DNA of 49,582 nucleotides, taken from NCBI GenBank assembly GCA_017303505.1, contig JAFLCP010000048.1:1-49582 (forward strand). Direction: 5' to 3'. Shown here piece after piece: positions 28,042 through 36,407 of this stretch. Position numbers and translations under genes: made by a program. The notes beneath the pieces were generated by a model. That model made no database searches and was not told the origin of the DNA. It saw nothing but the letters and a program-made list of their open reading frames with translations. This DNA comes from Planctomycetota bacterium (GTDB taxonomy: Bacteria; Planctomycetota; Planctomycetia; Pirellulales; Pirellulaceae). Each line of letters opens with the position of its first letter. The first letter of the stretch is position 1.

Positions 28042-29181
28042 CTAAACCTCACGAGCTAACTTCTGAAACAAATCGTAGCGGGCCTTCATTTCGATAACGC
28101 TATCTCCGCCAAATTTTTCAACGAATGCTGCGGCTACTTCGAAGGCCACCACATGCTCAACAATAATGGCGGCAGCCGATATGGCGCAAACATCGCTTCG
28201 CTCGTAATTCGCGCGGTGTGCTTCTTTTGTATCCATGCGGATGGATTCAAGCGGCTTGCGCAAAGTGCTGATCGGTTTCTTGGCAGCGCGAACAATAAGC
28301 GGTTGGCCATTGGTCATACCAGCTTCAAGTCCCCCCGCGTTATTGGTAGGACGAACATAACCAAGATTGGGTGTTTCGCGTTGGGCTGGATCGAACTGAA
28401 TTGGATCATGTACTTGAGAGCCCTTCAAACGAGCGGCTTCGAAGCCCATGCCAATTTCCACACCTTTGATTGCTTGCACGGCCATAACCGCTTGAGCAAT
28501 TTTGCCATCGAGCTTTCGATCCCATTGAGCATGAGTACCGAGGCCGAAAGGTAAACCATCGATTCGGACTTCGACAACTCCGCCAACGGTATCTCCTTCT
28601 TCCGCAATTTGGTCGATCAGGGCGGTCGCTTCTCCATCTTTGGTTGGATCGAGACTGTAGATGGCGCTTTGATCTCGACGGGCTCGAAGTTCGGCAATCG
28701 ATCCTGTGGTAGGAGCGATTTTGAGGCCACCGACCTCGACTACGTATCCGATCGTTTCAACTCCGAACTGAAGGAGCAGTTGTCGGGCTAGGGCTCCAGC
28801 AGCAACGCGCACAGCGGTTTCGCGAGCGCTGGCTCGTTCAAGAATACCGCGAATCGTTCCTAAGTACTTGATCGCTCCAGTGAGGTCACCGTGACCGGGA
28901 CGCGGGCGTTCAAGCTCCTTGAGCCGTTCGAGTTTGTAATCGCTATTGATAACTTGGAGGGCGATGGGGCTGCCAAGTGTAACACCTTGCCAGATGCCTG
29001 TGAGAATGTCGACGGTATCAGTTTCGAGCTTTTGGCGACCGCCTCGGCCGTAGCCTCCCTGACGCAATCGCAGTTCGTTGTCGATCATAGCAGTATCTAC
29101 ATTGAGGCCCGCCGGAAAGCCATCAAGCATGGCTAGGAGGGCCTTACCGTGGGATTCACCTGCAGTCCAATATCGCAACAT
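28042..29181 (-). CDS. aroC: Chorismate synthase
   Basis: This enzyme makes chorismate from 5-enolpyruvylshikimate 3-phosphate with reduced FMN, the last common step of aromatic amino-acid synthesis. The family N-terminus is clear (RYWTAGESHG), with the RQGGYGRGGRQ and SASARETAVRVAAG-like signatures and the RAxYERSD region near the C-terminus. At 379 residues it is of normal length and appears complete, and it is cytoplasmic. No other shikimate gene is adjacent. It leads a possible minus-strand run with the AsmA-like and TPR/FG-GAP genes. The long region upstream carries the palindrome array. Confidence 0.97.
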   Translation of the reverse strand: MLRYWTAGESHGKALLAMLDGFPAGLNVDTAMIDNELRLRQGGYGRGGRQKLETDTVDILTGIWQGVTLGSPIALQVINSDYKLERLKELERPRPGHGDLTGAIKYLGTIRGILERASARETAVRVAAGALARQLLLQFGVETIGYVVEVGGLKIAPTTGSIAELRARRDQSAIYSLDPTKDGEATALIDQIAEEGDTVGGVVEVRIDGLPFGLGTHAQWDRKLDGKIAQAVMAVQAIKGVEIGMGFEAARLKGSQVHDPIQFDPAQRETPNLGYVRPTNNAGGLEAGMTNGQPLIVRAAKKPISTLRKPLESIRMDTKEAHRANYERSDVCAISAAAIIVEHVVAFEVAAAFVEKFGGDSVIEMKARYDLFQKLAREV

Positions 29182-30294
29182 GTGGATCAGTATCTATGGT
29201 TGTGCGGGACGGTGAGTTTAGGATATCTCTCCATACCGACAGGGAAGGCACCGTAGGGGTGCAGGGCACAAACGGGTACATGCGTACAGAAACCCAGAAA
29301 CGGCGGGAATCGATACAAAATCGAGTTTACCGAACTGGGCGGTTGGAGCCTAGGGCGTTTCGTTTACTGCGGGGAGGGAACCGTGTCTGTGTGCCAAAAT
29401 TAATCCCGCATTTTGCTCGCATTTCTCCAGCCCATCTTCAGTTGCAAGCAATACATTCCCAGAAACGCCCCACTCCCAAATGGTGCCAGGTACTATTTAG
29501 CAACGCCTGGCGCTCATTGCTAGCAATCCCCACTTGGCCTCCGGCAAGGTGCCAGGCACCCTTTATGGCGCGGCCGAAATGCTAGCAAACCTCAAAAATA
29601 CGGCTCAATCGACACGCAAAGGTGCCAGGCACGTGATATTCGACACCACTCTCTAATGCTAGCAAAGTTAGTCGAGCAGAACGCTGCCCGCTCCGCTGGG
29701 TGCCTGGCACCTTCTGGGAACGCCTACCGCTCATTGCTAGCAAACCCCATTCGGCCTCCAGCAAGGTGCCACGCACCCTTTATGACTCGGCCGAAATGCT
29801 AGCAAACCTCAAAAATACGGCTCAATCGACACGAAAAGGTGCCAGGCATGTGATATTCGACATCGCCCTCTAATGCTAGCAAAGTTAGGCGATCAGAACG
29901 CTGCCCGCTCCGCTGGGTGCCTGGCACCTTTTAGGAACGCCTGCCGCTCAATGCTAGCAACGTCCATGTGGCCTCCAGCAAGGTGCCACGCACCCTTTAT
30001 GGCCCGGTAGAAATGCTAGCAACGAATCTCGCCGAGCGGGTTAACAACGACCGAACCACACCCCCAAACGGAAGGCACTGCCAGTGTCAGGCAAAGACAT
30101 TGACGATTCCCAGCACCTACCATAATCGCCCCCACACCAATCGAAATGTTCGATTAAGATAAACACAACGGTAGCCCTCAACCCGTCCGTTCTGCCAAAC
30201 ACGTTTCTATTGGTAGTTGCAAACATCAAGCATACGCAATAAGTTCGCCTCCATCGCGAACACCAATTCGACCAACCGTTTTGAGTTCCTCAGG
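29182..30294. other. 1.1 kb gene-free region between aroC and a transporter gene
   Basis: This is the largest non-coding stretch in the window and separates two divergent genes. Bases 29182-29480 hold nothing I recognise. Bases 29482-30022 hold the palindrome array described separately. The last 270 bases precede the transporter gene. Short frames across it translate the repeats and are not genes. No RNA gene is apparent. Confidence 0.6.
29482..30022. repeat. Tandem 217-bp repeat array with GGTGCC palindromes and GCTAGCAA motifs
   Basis: Two full units (29502-29718, 29719-29935) are roughly 92% identical by eye, with a partial third unit to 30022 and traces of an earlier one. Each unit holds three near-palindromes of the type GGTGCCAGGCACC or GGTGCCTGGCACC (starts 29548, 29621, 29699, 29765, 29838, 29916, 29982; a degenerate one at 29482). 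The palindrome spacing is 73, 78, 66 in rotation. GCTAGCAA occurs eight times (29519, 29581, 29658, 29736, 29798, 29875, 29953, 30015) with spacing 62, 77, 78 in rotation. The two motif series alternate. The unit therefore looks like three shorter elements fused and then amplified. This resembles REP-type intergenic repeats. Confidence 0.9.
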
Positions 30295-31281
30295 ATGAAA
30301 GCCAGCCCTTTGAAAGCCCTACAACAAAGCTGGTTTCTCATCGCCCTCGTTCTTGTCCTAGCTCTTGGACAATGGCAAGCCTCATCGCTTTTGTGGTTAG
30401 CTGACCAAAAAACGCTTCGCACGACGATTGTCGTGAGCGTTATCTTTATCATGGCACTCGGCGTCCCACTGACCGACATTATTAAACAAGTCGCCAAGCC
30501 GCTCCCCACTTTGCTCGCGGCCTCTATCAATATGGTGCTGATGCCTATCGCCGCCTGGATCATGGGCCTCGTCTTACCAGCTGACTTAGCCGGTGGATTC
30601 ATTGTCGCAGCAGCAATACCATGCACCCTGGCTTCAGCCGCAGTCTGGACCCGACGTGCAGGAGGCGAAGACTCCATTGCCATGCTCGTCATGCTCATCA
30701 CCAACCTAACTTGCTTCTTCGTTACCCCCCTTTGGCTGCTTGTCTTGCTTGGACAATCCGTTCAGCTCGATGTCTCGAAACTCATCGGTGAACTTTTCCT
30801 GATGGTTCTCATTCCAAGCGTCTTAGCACAAACACTTCGCCTTCGAATTCCCAGACTCGCCCAGTTCGCCACACAACACAAAACCGCCCTCAGCACGACA
30901 GCCCAAATCGGGATATTGGTCATGGTACTTTTTGGCTCCATTCAAATGAACCAAACGCCCCACGCTGACTCACAGTCCGCGACTCAAGGCTATACACCCT
31001 ACATCCAAACCGTAATTGCTGCCTCAATTCTTCACAGCTTCGCCCTCGCGACAGGCTGGTACGCCGCCAAAGTCATTGGGTTTAATCGGCGGGAACAAAT
31101 CGGCGTCGCCATCTCCGGCAGTCAAAAGACTCTGATGGTGGGCCTTCAAGTTTGCATCGATTGCGGCGTGAGCATTCTCCCCATGGTCCTCTACCATATC
31201 TCACAATTGCTTATCGATACTCTCTTAGCGGATTGGTGGGCGCGACAAAGTCAAAAGAGAGAAAAAGAAAATGAGCCATGA
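30295..31281 (+). CDS. Bile acid:sodium symporter-family (SBF-like) transporter
   Basis: A polytopic membrane protein of 328 residues with about nine or ten predicted helices. Conserved-looking features are the helix break with PCTLASAAVWTRRAGG near residues 110-125 and the late GSQKTLMVGL, which match the SBF/DUF4137-like family of sodium-coupled organic anion transporters. The substrate cannot be told. I chose ATG 30295, since the earlier frame from 30217 is polar and lies at the end of the intergenic region; the ribosome site is weak (TGAG about 11 bases upstream). The gene follows the palindrome array and ends within a hairpin shared with the convergent hydrolase gene. Confidence 0.82.
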   Translation: MKASPLKALQQSWFLIALVLVLALGQWQASSLLWLADQKTLRTTIVVSVIFIMALGVPLTDIIKQVAKPLPTLLAASINMVLMPIAAWIMGLVLPADLAGGFIVAAAIPCTLASAAVWTRRAGGEDSIAMLVMLITNLTCFFVTPLWLLVLLGQSVQLDVSKLIGELFLMVLIPSVLAQTLRLRIPRLAQFATQHKTALSTTAQIGILVMVLFGSIQMNQTPHADSQSATQGYTPYIQTVIAASILHSFALATGWYAAKVIGFNRREQIGVAISGSQKTLMVGLQVCIDCGVSILPMVLYHISQLLIDTLLADWWARQSQKREKENEP

Positions 31282-31299
31282 CGCATTCGCCATGGCTCA
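31272..31299 (+). other. Inverted repeat at the 3' end of the transporter gene
   Basis: TGAGCCATG (31272-31280) and CATGGCTCA (31291-31299) form a perfect 9-pair stem around a 10-base loop. It overlaps the stop codon of the transporter gene and lies between convergent genes. No T-run follows, so it is not called an intrinsic terminator. Confidence 0.5.
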
Positions 31300-31346
31300 C
31301 TCTACCTGCTTGACACACAATGATTTGGCTTAGCAATTCTGTCGTA

Positions 31347-32102
31347 TTACTCACCCAGCAACTTGACCAAAGTTGGCTCAAGAGCTTCGGCCCATAGGCG
31401 ATAACCTTCTTCATTTGGATGCAAAAGATCAGGCATGATTTCTTTGGGCAACTTGCCCTGTTCATCCAAGAAGGAAGCGTTGATATCGACAAAGTAAACT
31501 TCATTGTCTTTTGCAAAGCCTTTGATAATCTCATTCGCCCCGTTGTTCAATTTTCGCAATGCATCTTCGCTGTCTGCACCGCGTGGGAATATTGCCAATA
31601 AAACGATTTTGGTTTCAGGCAACTTCTGACGAAGAGTTTTGATGATCTCCGAAATCCCAGCCGCAATATCTTCCGATGAATCTTGGCGATGCCCAGCGTT
31701 GTTGGTACCGATCATGATGACAGTTACTTTCGGTGCGATCCCATCTACCGCGCCGTTGTTCAATCGCCATAAAACGTTTTCGGTACGATCACCACTAAAG
31801 CCAATATTGAGCGGCTTACGTTTTGAGTAGTACTTTTCCCAAGTCGCCTTACCACCACCTTCCCATCCATGCGTTATGGAATCACCAATCCACAACAGAT
31901 CGACGGTTCCCATTTTTTCTTTCTCTTTGAGTTTCTCTTCATGGCGAGGCATCCACCAAGCTTTTGCCCATTCCGCTGTCTGAACTTCAGGCTTAACTGA
32001 AAGAGGCAACTTCGCTTCTTCCTGTCCGAAAAGAGTGCAACACGTTGCGATACAACTCAACAACGAAACCGCAAATACGAAAGAACCAAAACGGCGCAGC
32101 AT
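31347..32102 (-). CDS. Secreted SGNH/GDSL-family hydrolase (PAF-acetylhydrolase-like)
   Basis: An exported esterase-like protein of 251 residues. A signal peptide covers about residues 1-26 (cleavage near TLFGQ). Catalytic blocks are all present: block I GDSITHGW with S75, block II glycine in GFSGDR, block III GTNN with N134, and block V DLLHP with D225 and H228. This is the layout of acetylxylan esterase and platelet-activating-factor acetylhydrolase relatives, so deacetylation of a carbohydrate is plausible. I chose ATG 32102, preceded by GAGGG; the frame extends to 32249 but reaches into fabF. It lies downstream of fabF on the same strand and converges with the transporter gene. Confidence 0.9.
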   Translation of the reverse strand: MLRRFGSFVFAVSLLSCIATCCTLFGQEEAKLPLSVKPEVQTAEWAKAWWMPRHEEKLKEKEKMGTVDLLWIGDSITHGWEGGGKATWEKYYSKRKPLNIGFSGDRTENVLWRLNNGAVDGIAPKVTVIMIGTNNAGHRQDSSEDIAAGISEIIKTLRQKLPETKIVLLAIFPRGADSEDALRKLNNGANEIIKGFAKDNEVYFVDINASFLDEQGKLPKEIMPDLLHPNEEGYRLWAEALEPTLVKLLGE

Positions 32103-32199
32103 GGAAGAGCCCTCAAGGGACGGTATGAAGTGGAGCAATTGGGTGAGACAAGCAAAGCACCTTGGAGCCGACTCATACGGCCGAAAGATGCGGCATTCT

Positions 32200-33438
32200 T
32201 TAGCGAACCTTACCGCACAGAATCGACGCATTATGTCCGCCGAATCCAAAGCTGTTGTTCATCGCCATATTGATGCGTTTTTGCTTGGGTTGATTAGGAG
32301 TATAATCCAAATCACAAGCTGGATCAGGATTTTCTAAATTGATCGTAGGCGGTACGACGTCATTATGAACCGCCAAAACGGTGAGAATCATTTCGATACC
32401 GCCGCTTGCCCCGAGCGCGTGCCCGATGTGCCCCTTGGTACTCGAAATGGAAACCTTGTAAGCATGGTCGCCGAAAACACCCTTTACCGCCTGGGTTTCC
32501 GCCTTATCACCTAATGGCGTGCTGGTCCCGTGAGCGTTGATATAGTCGATATCAGACGGATTCCAACCACCATCTCGCAGAGCATTGGCCATGGCTCGTC
32601 CAGCCCCACGTCCTAACTCGTCCGGCTGAGTAATGTGGCCCGCATCACCGCTGGCACCATAACCCAAAACTTCCGCGTAAATCTTCGCGCCGCGACGCTT
32701 GGCATGTTCGAGTTCCTCGAATACGAGAACCCCAGCCCCTTCGGCCATCACAAATCCATCACGATCTGCGTCGAAAGGCCGACTTGCGCGAGTGGGCTCT
32801 TCGTTTCGGGTCGATAAGGCCTTCATGTTCTGAAACCCAGCCACACCCATAGCCGTAATTGCAGCTTCGGTACCGCCGGTCACAATAACATCCGCATCGT
32901 CATACTGAATGCACTTGAAAGCGTCGCCCATCGCATTGGTCGCACTAGCACAAGCTGTCGCGACAGTAAAGTTAGGCCCCTTCATGCCGTGGCAAATCGA
33001 AATGTTCGCCCCAGCAGCATTCAACATCAATTTGGGAATCGTAAACGGGCTGACGCGATCAGGCCCCTTAGTCAACAATCGCTCCACCTGGATTTCGATT
33101 TCCGACAGACCACCGATACCAGAACCGAGGATCACGCCGCACCGATATGGATCTTCAACTGCCATGTCGATGCCTGAATCCTCGATCGCTTTGCCAGCAG
33201 CGTAGGTGGCAAACTGCGTAAATCGGTCCAATCGCTTTGCCTCTTTGGCATCAACGTATTTACCGGGATCAAAATCTGGAATGTCACTTCCAAAGCGAAC
33301 TTTGAAATTAGATACATCCAAAATCGTCAATGGATGCACGCCACTACGGCCGGCAAGAATTCCATCCCACAGGACGTTTACTTCGCCACCCAAAGACGTG
33401 ATTGCACCTAAGCCAGTTACGACGACGCGACGTTTCAT
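32200..33438 (-). CDS. fabF: 3-oxoacyl-[acyl-carrier-protein] synthase II
   Basis: The elongating condensing enzyme of type II fatty-acid synthesis: it joins malonyl-ACP and acyl-ACP. The catalytic triad is intact and falls at the canonical positions: C163 in TACASATNAMG, H303 in NAHGTSTPLGD and H340 in GHIGHALGASG, with K335. The 412-residue length is normal. It is cytoplasmic. It is the last gene of the rpmF-fabD-fabG-acpP-fabF run, 121 bases after acpP, and an apparent intrinsic terminator lies in that gap. No alternative assignment is likely, although KasA/B-type paralogues share these motifs. Confidence 0.97.
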   Translation of the reverse strand: MKRRVVVTGLGAITSLGGEVNVLWDGILAGRSGVHPLTILDVSNFKVRFGSDIPDFDPGKYVDAKEAKRLDRFTQFATYAAGKAIEDSGIDMAVEDPYRCGVILGSGIGGLSEIEIQVERLLTKGPDRVSPFTIPKLMLNAAGANISICHGMKGPNFTVATACASATNAMGDAFKCIQYDDADVIVTGGTEAAITAMGVAGFQNMKALSTRNEEPTRASRPFDADRDGFVMAEGAGVLVFEELEHAKRRGAKIYAEVLGYGASGDAGHITQPDELGRGAGRAMANALRDGGWNPSDIDYINAHGTSTPLGDKAETQAVKGVFGDHAYKVSISSTKGHIGHALGASGGIEMILTVLAVHNDVVPPTINLENPDPACDLDYTPNQPKQKRINMAMNNSFGFGGHNASILCGKVR

Positions 33439-33506
33439 ATGACAAGCCCGTTGGTTGATGCCAGCCGACTCGCGGGCCGAATCGGCTACAAAGCCGGAAT
33501 CTTCCT

Positions 33507-33533
33507 AGAAAAAAAGCGGCCAGGTGGGGCCGC
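33507..33533 (-). terminator. Intrinsic terminator/attenuator between acpP and fabF
   Basis: Read on the minus strand: GCGGCC (33533-33528), a 6-base loop, GGCCGC (33521-33516), then seven T. The stem is six perfect G-C pairs. It lies 27 bases after the acpP stop and about 70 bases before the fabF start, so it should reduce fabF relative to acpP expression. Confidence 0.75.
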
Positions 33534-33559
33534 AAGAACACGAAATAACCAAGGAACGC

Positions 33560-33799
33560 TTAGCCCGCTTGGTTCTTCTCGATGTAGTCAACTGCTTCGC
33601 CAACTCGTTGGATCTTTTCAGCTGCATCTTCTGGAATGCTGATATCGAACTCTTCTTCGAGTTCCATGATCATTTCAACAATATCTAGCGAGTCAGCCCC
33701 AAGGTCATTCACGAAGTGTGATTCTCGTGTGATCTTGTCCTTGTCGACGCCAACTTGCTCGGCCACGATGTCAATTACACGTTCCTCGACCGATGCCAT
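33560..33799 (-). CDS. acpP: Acyl carrier protein
   Basis: The 79-residue carrier of growing acyl chains in fatty-acid synthesis. The phosphopantetheine attachment motif is GADSLD with S38. The four-helix acidic profile and length are typical ([14 protein letters not shown] at the start, [19 protein letters not shown] at the end). ATG 33799 has a strong AAGGAG site 8 bases upstream; the frame to 33820 is not needed. It lies 260 bases from fabG, a larger gap than the others in the operon, with a possible internal promoter, and is followed by a terminator. This layout fits the high ACP demand in cells. Confidence 0.97.
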   Translation of the reverse strand: MASVEERVIDIVAEQVGVDKDKITRESHFVNDLGADSLDIVEMIMELEEEFDISIPEDAAEKIQRVGEAVDYIEKNQAG

Positions 33800-34005
33800 G
33801 TTAAAACTCCTTGATGCCAATTGTTTGGTTGATTTTCGTTTGTTGTCAAAAAGAGCGGTGCTACTTCAATGCTCATACCGACTCTCAGTTCGGCCTGAAC
33901 TTCTGAACTCTCCGCCTTCTTGACTTTCTGCCTTCTCACTTAAGCCCCAACAAGCAAGCCCTGAAAGGATCAGAGCCCAAGCGGGGCGTAACTGTTAAGA
34001 CCAAG

Positions 34006-34035
34006 AAGATAGAGGATTCTAGCAAAGACGGTCAA
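34006..34035 (-). promoter_or_regulatory. acpP: Candidate internal promoter upstream of acpP
   Basis: Minus strand: TTGACC (34035-34030) and TATCTT (34011-34006) with an 18-base spacer, just after fabG. The match is 5/6 and 4/6 to the sigma70 consensus. It would give acpP its own transcript with a leader of about 200 bases. Confidence 0.35.
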
Positions 34036-34059
34036 GCCAGGAAGCGGGCTCCCAACTTT

Positions 34060-34833
34060 CTAGCCAGTCATTCCGCCGTCGACGGTCAAAACCTGCCCCG
34101 TCACATAACTTGCTGCCTTGCTGGCCAAAAACAAAACTGCCGCTGCCACATCCTCGGGAACACCCAAACGATTGGCTGGAATTCGTTCTTTGACCTTATC
34201 CGTAACCACTGCCCCTAGGGCTTTGGTCATGTCGCTTTCAATAAATCCTGGGCAAACGGCATTCACCGTCACTTTTCGTTTCGCCAATTCTTTGCTCAAA
34301 CTGCGAGTCAAACCGATCATACCCGCCTTAGAAGCGGAATAGTTGGTTTGGCCTGGGTTTCCAATCAAACCCGACACACTCGACATGTTGATGATTCGCC
34401 CATAACGCTGCGACATCATCATTCGAGAAGCTGCTCTACTGAACAAAAAACAGCTCGTCAGATTAGTCTGAATTACTTCGTCCCATTGCTCATCGGTCAT
34501 ACGCGGCAACAGAGTATCGCGAGTGATTCCCGCGTTATTTACCAAGATATCGAGGCGTTGGTGATCTTTTTCAACCGTTGCAAACAACTGCTCGACGCTC
34601 TCGCGCGAAGTAACATCGCAAGGAAGAGCAATCGCTTTTCCACCGCGCGAAGTGATCGCTTGAACGGTATCGGCCAGTTTATCGACACTGCGGGCCACGC
34701 AAATTACTGTGGCACCGTTTGCACCAAGGCATTCCGCAACGGCACGTCCCAAGCCCTGAGATGCACCCGTCACTAGAGCGATTTGCCCCTGCAAATCGGC
34801 CTTCAAACCAATATCTACCGCCTGCTCACTCAT
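34060..34833 (-). CDS. fabG: 3-oxoacyl-[acyl-carrier-protein] reductase
   Basis: An NADPH-dependent short-chain dehydrogenase/reductase that reduces 3-oxoacyl-ACP. The cofactor motif is TGASQGLG at 22-29, NNAG is at 99-102, and the active-site residues are N124, S152, Y165 and K169 (YSASK). The C-terminus (SYVTGQVLTVDGGMTG) is typical of FabG. 257 residues with a short N-terminal extension. It lies 6 bases after fabD, so the two are translationally close. SDR family members are many, but operon context with fabD and acpP makes FabG secure. Confidence 0.96.
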   Translation of the reverse strand: MSEQAVDIGLKADLQGQIALVTGASQGLGRAVAECLGANGATVICVARSVDKLADTVQAITSRGGKAIALPCDVTSRESVEQLFATVEKDHQRLDILVNNAGITRDTLLPRMTDEQWDEVIQTNLTSCFLFSRAASRMMMSQRYGRIINMSSVSGLIGNPGQTNYSASKAGMIGLTRSLSKELAKRKVTVNAVCPGFIESDMTKALGAVVTDKVKERIPANRLGVPEDVAAAVLFLASKAASYVTGQVLTVDGGMTG

Positions 34834-34839
34834 TCGATG

Positions 34840-35751
34840 TTAATCTCCAAAGCACTCACAGGCCGCTTTTCGGTCGATTCGCTTCAGTGTTCCCGACAGC
34901 ACCCTGCCGCTACCTACTTCATAAAATAATTCTACACCTTGGGCCAACATGGCGCGCAAGGATGCTTCCCACAACACCGGATTAACCACCTGGCGTGCCA
35001 GCAATCCCTTGAAATCGCCAGCGTCCCGATGAGGTTGAGCATCAACATTCGAATAGACGGCAATCTGTGTCGATTCGATGGTGGTATCTGCCAAAGCCTG
35101 CTGCAATTTGCCGACCGCTGGCGCCATCAACTCCGTGTGGAACGCACCTGCGACAGCTAAGCGAACGGTCTTCATCGCACCCGCTGCAGTTGCCAACGGT
35201 TCTGCGGCTGCCAGTGAGTCGACATGACCCGAAATGGCAATATTTCCAGGGCATAACAGGTTAGCAACCTGTAGAACCTCACCTGGCTTTCGCGCCTCTT
35301 CACAGACGCCGTTCAGCTTCTCATGATCCAACCCAATAACGCTCGCCATGCCGCTGCGCACCATATCGGCCGCTGCTTGCATCGCCTCGCCACGCTGTTT
35401 GACCAACCGAACCGCATCCTCGAACTTAAGCCCACCTGCAGCGGCAACCGCGGTGTACTCACCCAAACTCAAACCTGCAACAGCAACAACATCAGCCATC
35501 AAATTTGGCTTATTTTGCTGTAATTCGGCCAGCGCAGCCAAAGAATGAACCAGCAGAGCCGGTTGGCTGTAATGAGTTTCATTGAGCTTTTCTGCTGGCC
35601 CCGTTTGGCACAACTCTAATAAGTCGTAACCGAGCACAGCAGACGCGCGGTCGTACAGGTCCCGAGCCGCATCACAGCGTTGGGCCAGTGGCCCTCCCAT
35701 GCCGACTTGTTGGGCACCCTGTCCAGGGAATAAAAGGGCAATCGCTGGCAT
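34840..35751 (-). CDS. fabD: Malonyl-CoA:acyl-carrier-protein transacylase
   Basis: It transfers malonyl groups from CoA to ACP to supply chain extension. The N-terminal LLFPGQGAQ motif, nucleophile S95 in GLSLGEYTA (Leu instead of the common His before the serine), and the second catalytic residue H205 in GAFHTELM are visible. At 303 residues it is of normal length. ATG 35751 lies 9 bases after the rpmF stop. Downstream fabG starts 6 bases after its stop. In many bacteria plsX and fabH stand between rpmF and fabD; here they are absent. Confidence 0.96.
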   Translation of the reverse strand: MPAIALLFPGQGAQQVGMGGPLAQRCDAARDLYDRASAVLGYDLLELCQTGPAEKLNETHYSQPALLVHSLAALAELQQNKPNLMADVVAVAGLSLGEYTAVAAAGGLKFEDAVRLVKQRGEAMQAAADMVRSGMASVIGLDHEKLNGVCEEARKPGEVLQVANLLCPGNIAISGHVDSLAAAEPLATAAGAMKTVRLAVAGAFHTELMAPAVGKLQQALADTTIESTQIAVYSNVDAQPHRDAGDFKGLLARQVVNPVLWEASLRAMLAQGVELFYEVGSGRVLSGTLKRIDRKAACECFGD

Positions 35752-35760
35752 CGGTATGAC

Positions 35761-35946
35761 TTAGCTAGCTTGCTCGGTTTGTACCACAACTCGCCCCATG
35801 TAATAGCCACAATTTGGGCATACTACGTGAGTCGGAGTTACCGCACTGCACTTAGGGCAGTAGGTCAACTGCTTAGGTTTCTTGTGGTCGTGAGCACGAC
35901 GCTTGTTGGTGCGTGAATTGGAGTGTCTTCTCTTTGGAACTGCCAT
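35761..35946 (-). CDS. rpmF: 50S ribosomal protein L32
   Basis: A small basic ribosomal protein of about 61 residues with the universal start AVPKRRHSNSRTNKRRAH and a zinc ribbon with two CxxC pairs (CPKC and CPNC). The zinc-binding form is intact. I chose ATG 35946; an upstream ATG at 35955 has a poorer ribosome site, while GGGG lies about 11 bases upstream of the chosen start. It is the first gene of the fab operon, an association also seen in other bacteria, where it links ribosome and membrane synthesis. Confidence 0.97.
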   Translation of the reverse strand: MAVPKRRHSNSRTNKRRAHDHKKPKQLTYCPKCSAVTPTHVVCPNCGYYMGRVVVQTEQAS

Positions 35947-36407
35947 GGCAGCCAAACCCCATCTAAAAACTACGTTTATTCGAAAAAATCAATGCATTTC
36001 GCCAAGCCCCGCAAGGTACGGGGCAGCGCCCAAACTGTCAAGCCGAAATGAGCCCACCCATTACTTGCAACGAAGCCACCACCTACCCTTAGGAAGGGGT
36101 TATCCTCTGTTAGAGCCCAAAACGATTCCTTTATATCGGCCAAATTTGGAAATTCCGTACCTTTTTCGCCCTAAATCGAAGGCCTTGCCAAGGCAATCCC
36201 CCAACCCCCTCGAATTAACCACCACAACGATAAACTTAGCATCGGCGTACATTTTCCCCAACTATCCGCACTACAATGCCTCCGAATCGTACAATTTGAA
36301 TCACGAACGACCTTGATGCCATGACGCTACGGCCCCATTGAAAATCTCTGGTCGCGGAAGACCACTAACCTCTGGCTTCGCCCGAAAAATCCCGAGCCTG
36401 CAATTAT
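35947..36407. other. Divergent intergenic region between rpmF and the MoxR gene
   Basis: About 461 bases with no convincing gene. The minus-strand promoter and palindrome for rpmF are listed separately. No good match for a MoxR promoter was found. A plus-strand frame at 35903-36316 overlaps rpmF and has no coding character. Confidence 0.45.
36006..36041 (-). promoter_or_regulatory. rpmF: Candidate rpmF-fab promoter with overlapping palindrome
   Basis: Minus strand: a perfect TTGACA (36041-36036) and TACCTT (36018-36013) separated by 17 bases. A palindrome with arms GCCCCG/CGGGGC (36006-36011 and 36019-36024) brackets the -10. It could be an operator or a leader hairpin. The leader to rpmF would be about 60 bases. 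Confidence 0.45.

Noticed and set aside
29196-29585. 129-residue plus-strand frame at the edge of the repeat array
   Set aside because: Its end translates the palindromic repeat and the rest has no domain or coding-like character.
29482-30022. Possible CRISPR array
   Set aside because: The sequences between the short motifs are themselves repeated in each 217-base unit, so there are no unique spacers, and no cas gene is near.
31272-31299. Intrinsic terminator for the transporter gene
   Set aside because: The perfect stem is real but no T-run follows; kept only as an inverted repeat.
32103-32249. Longer N-terminus for the SGNH hydrolase
   Set aside because: It would overlap fabF and hide a clear signal peptide that begins at 32102.
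35903-36316. 137-residue plus-strand frame
   Set aside because: It overlaps rpmF on the other strand and has low-complexity, non-protein-like composition.
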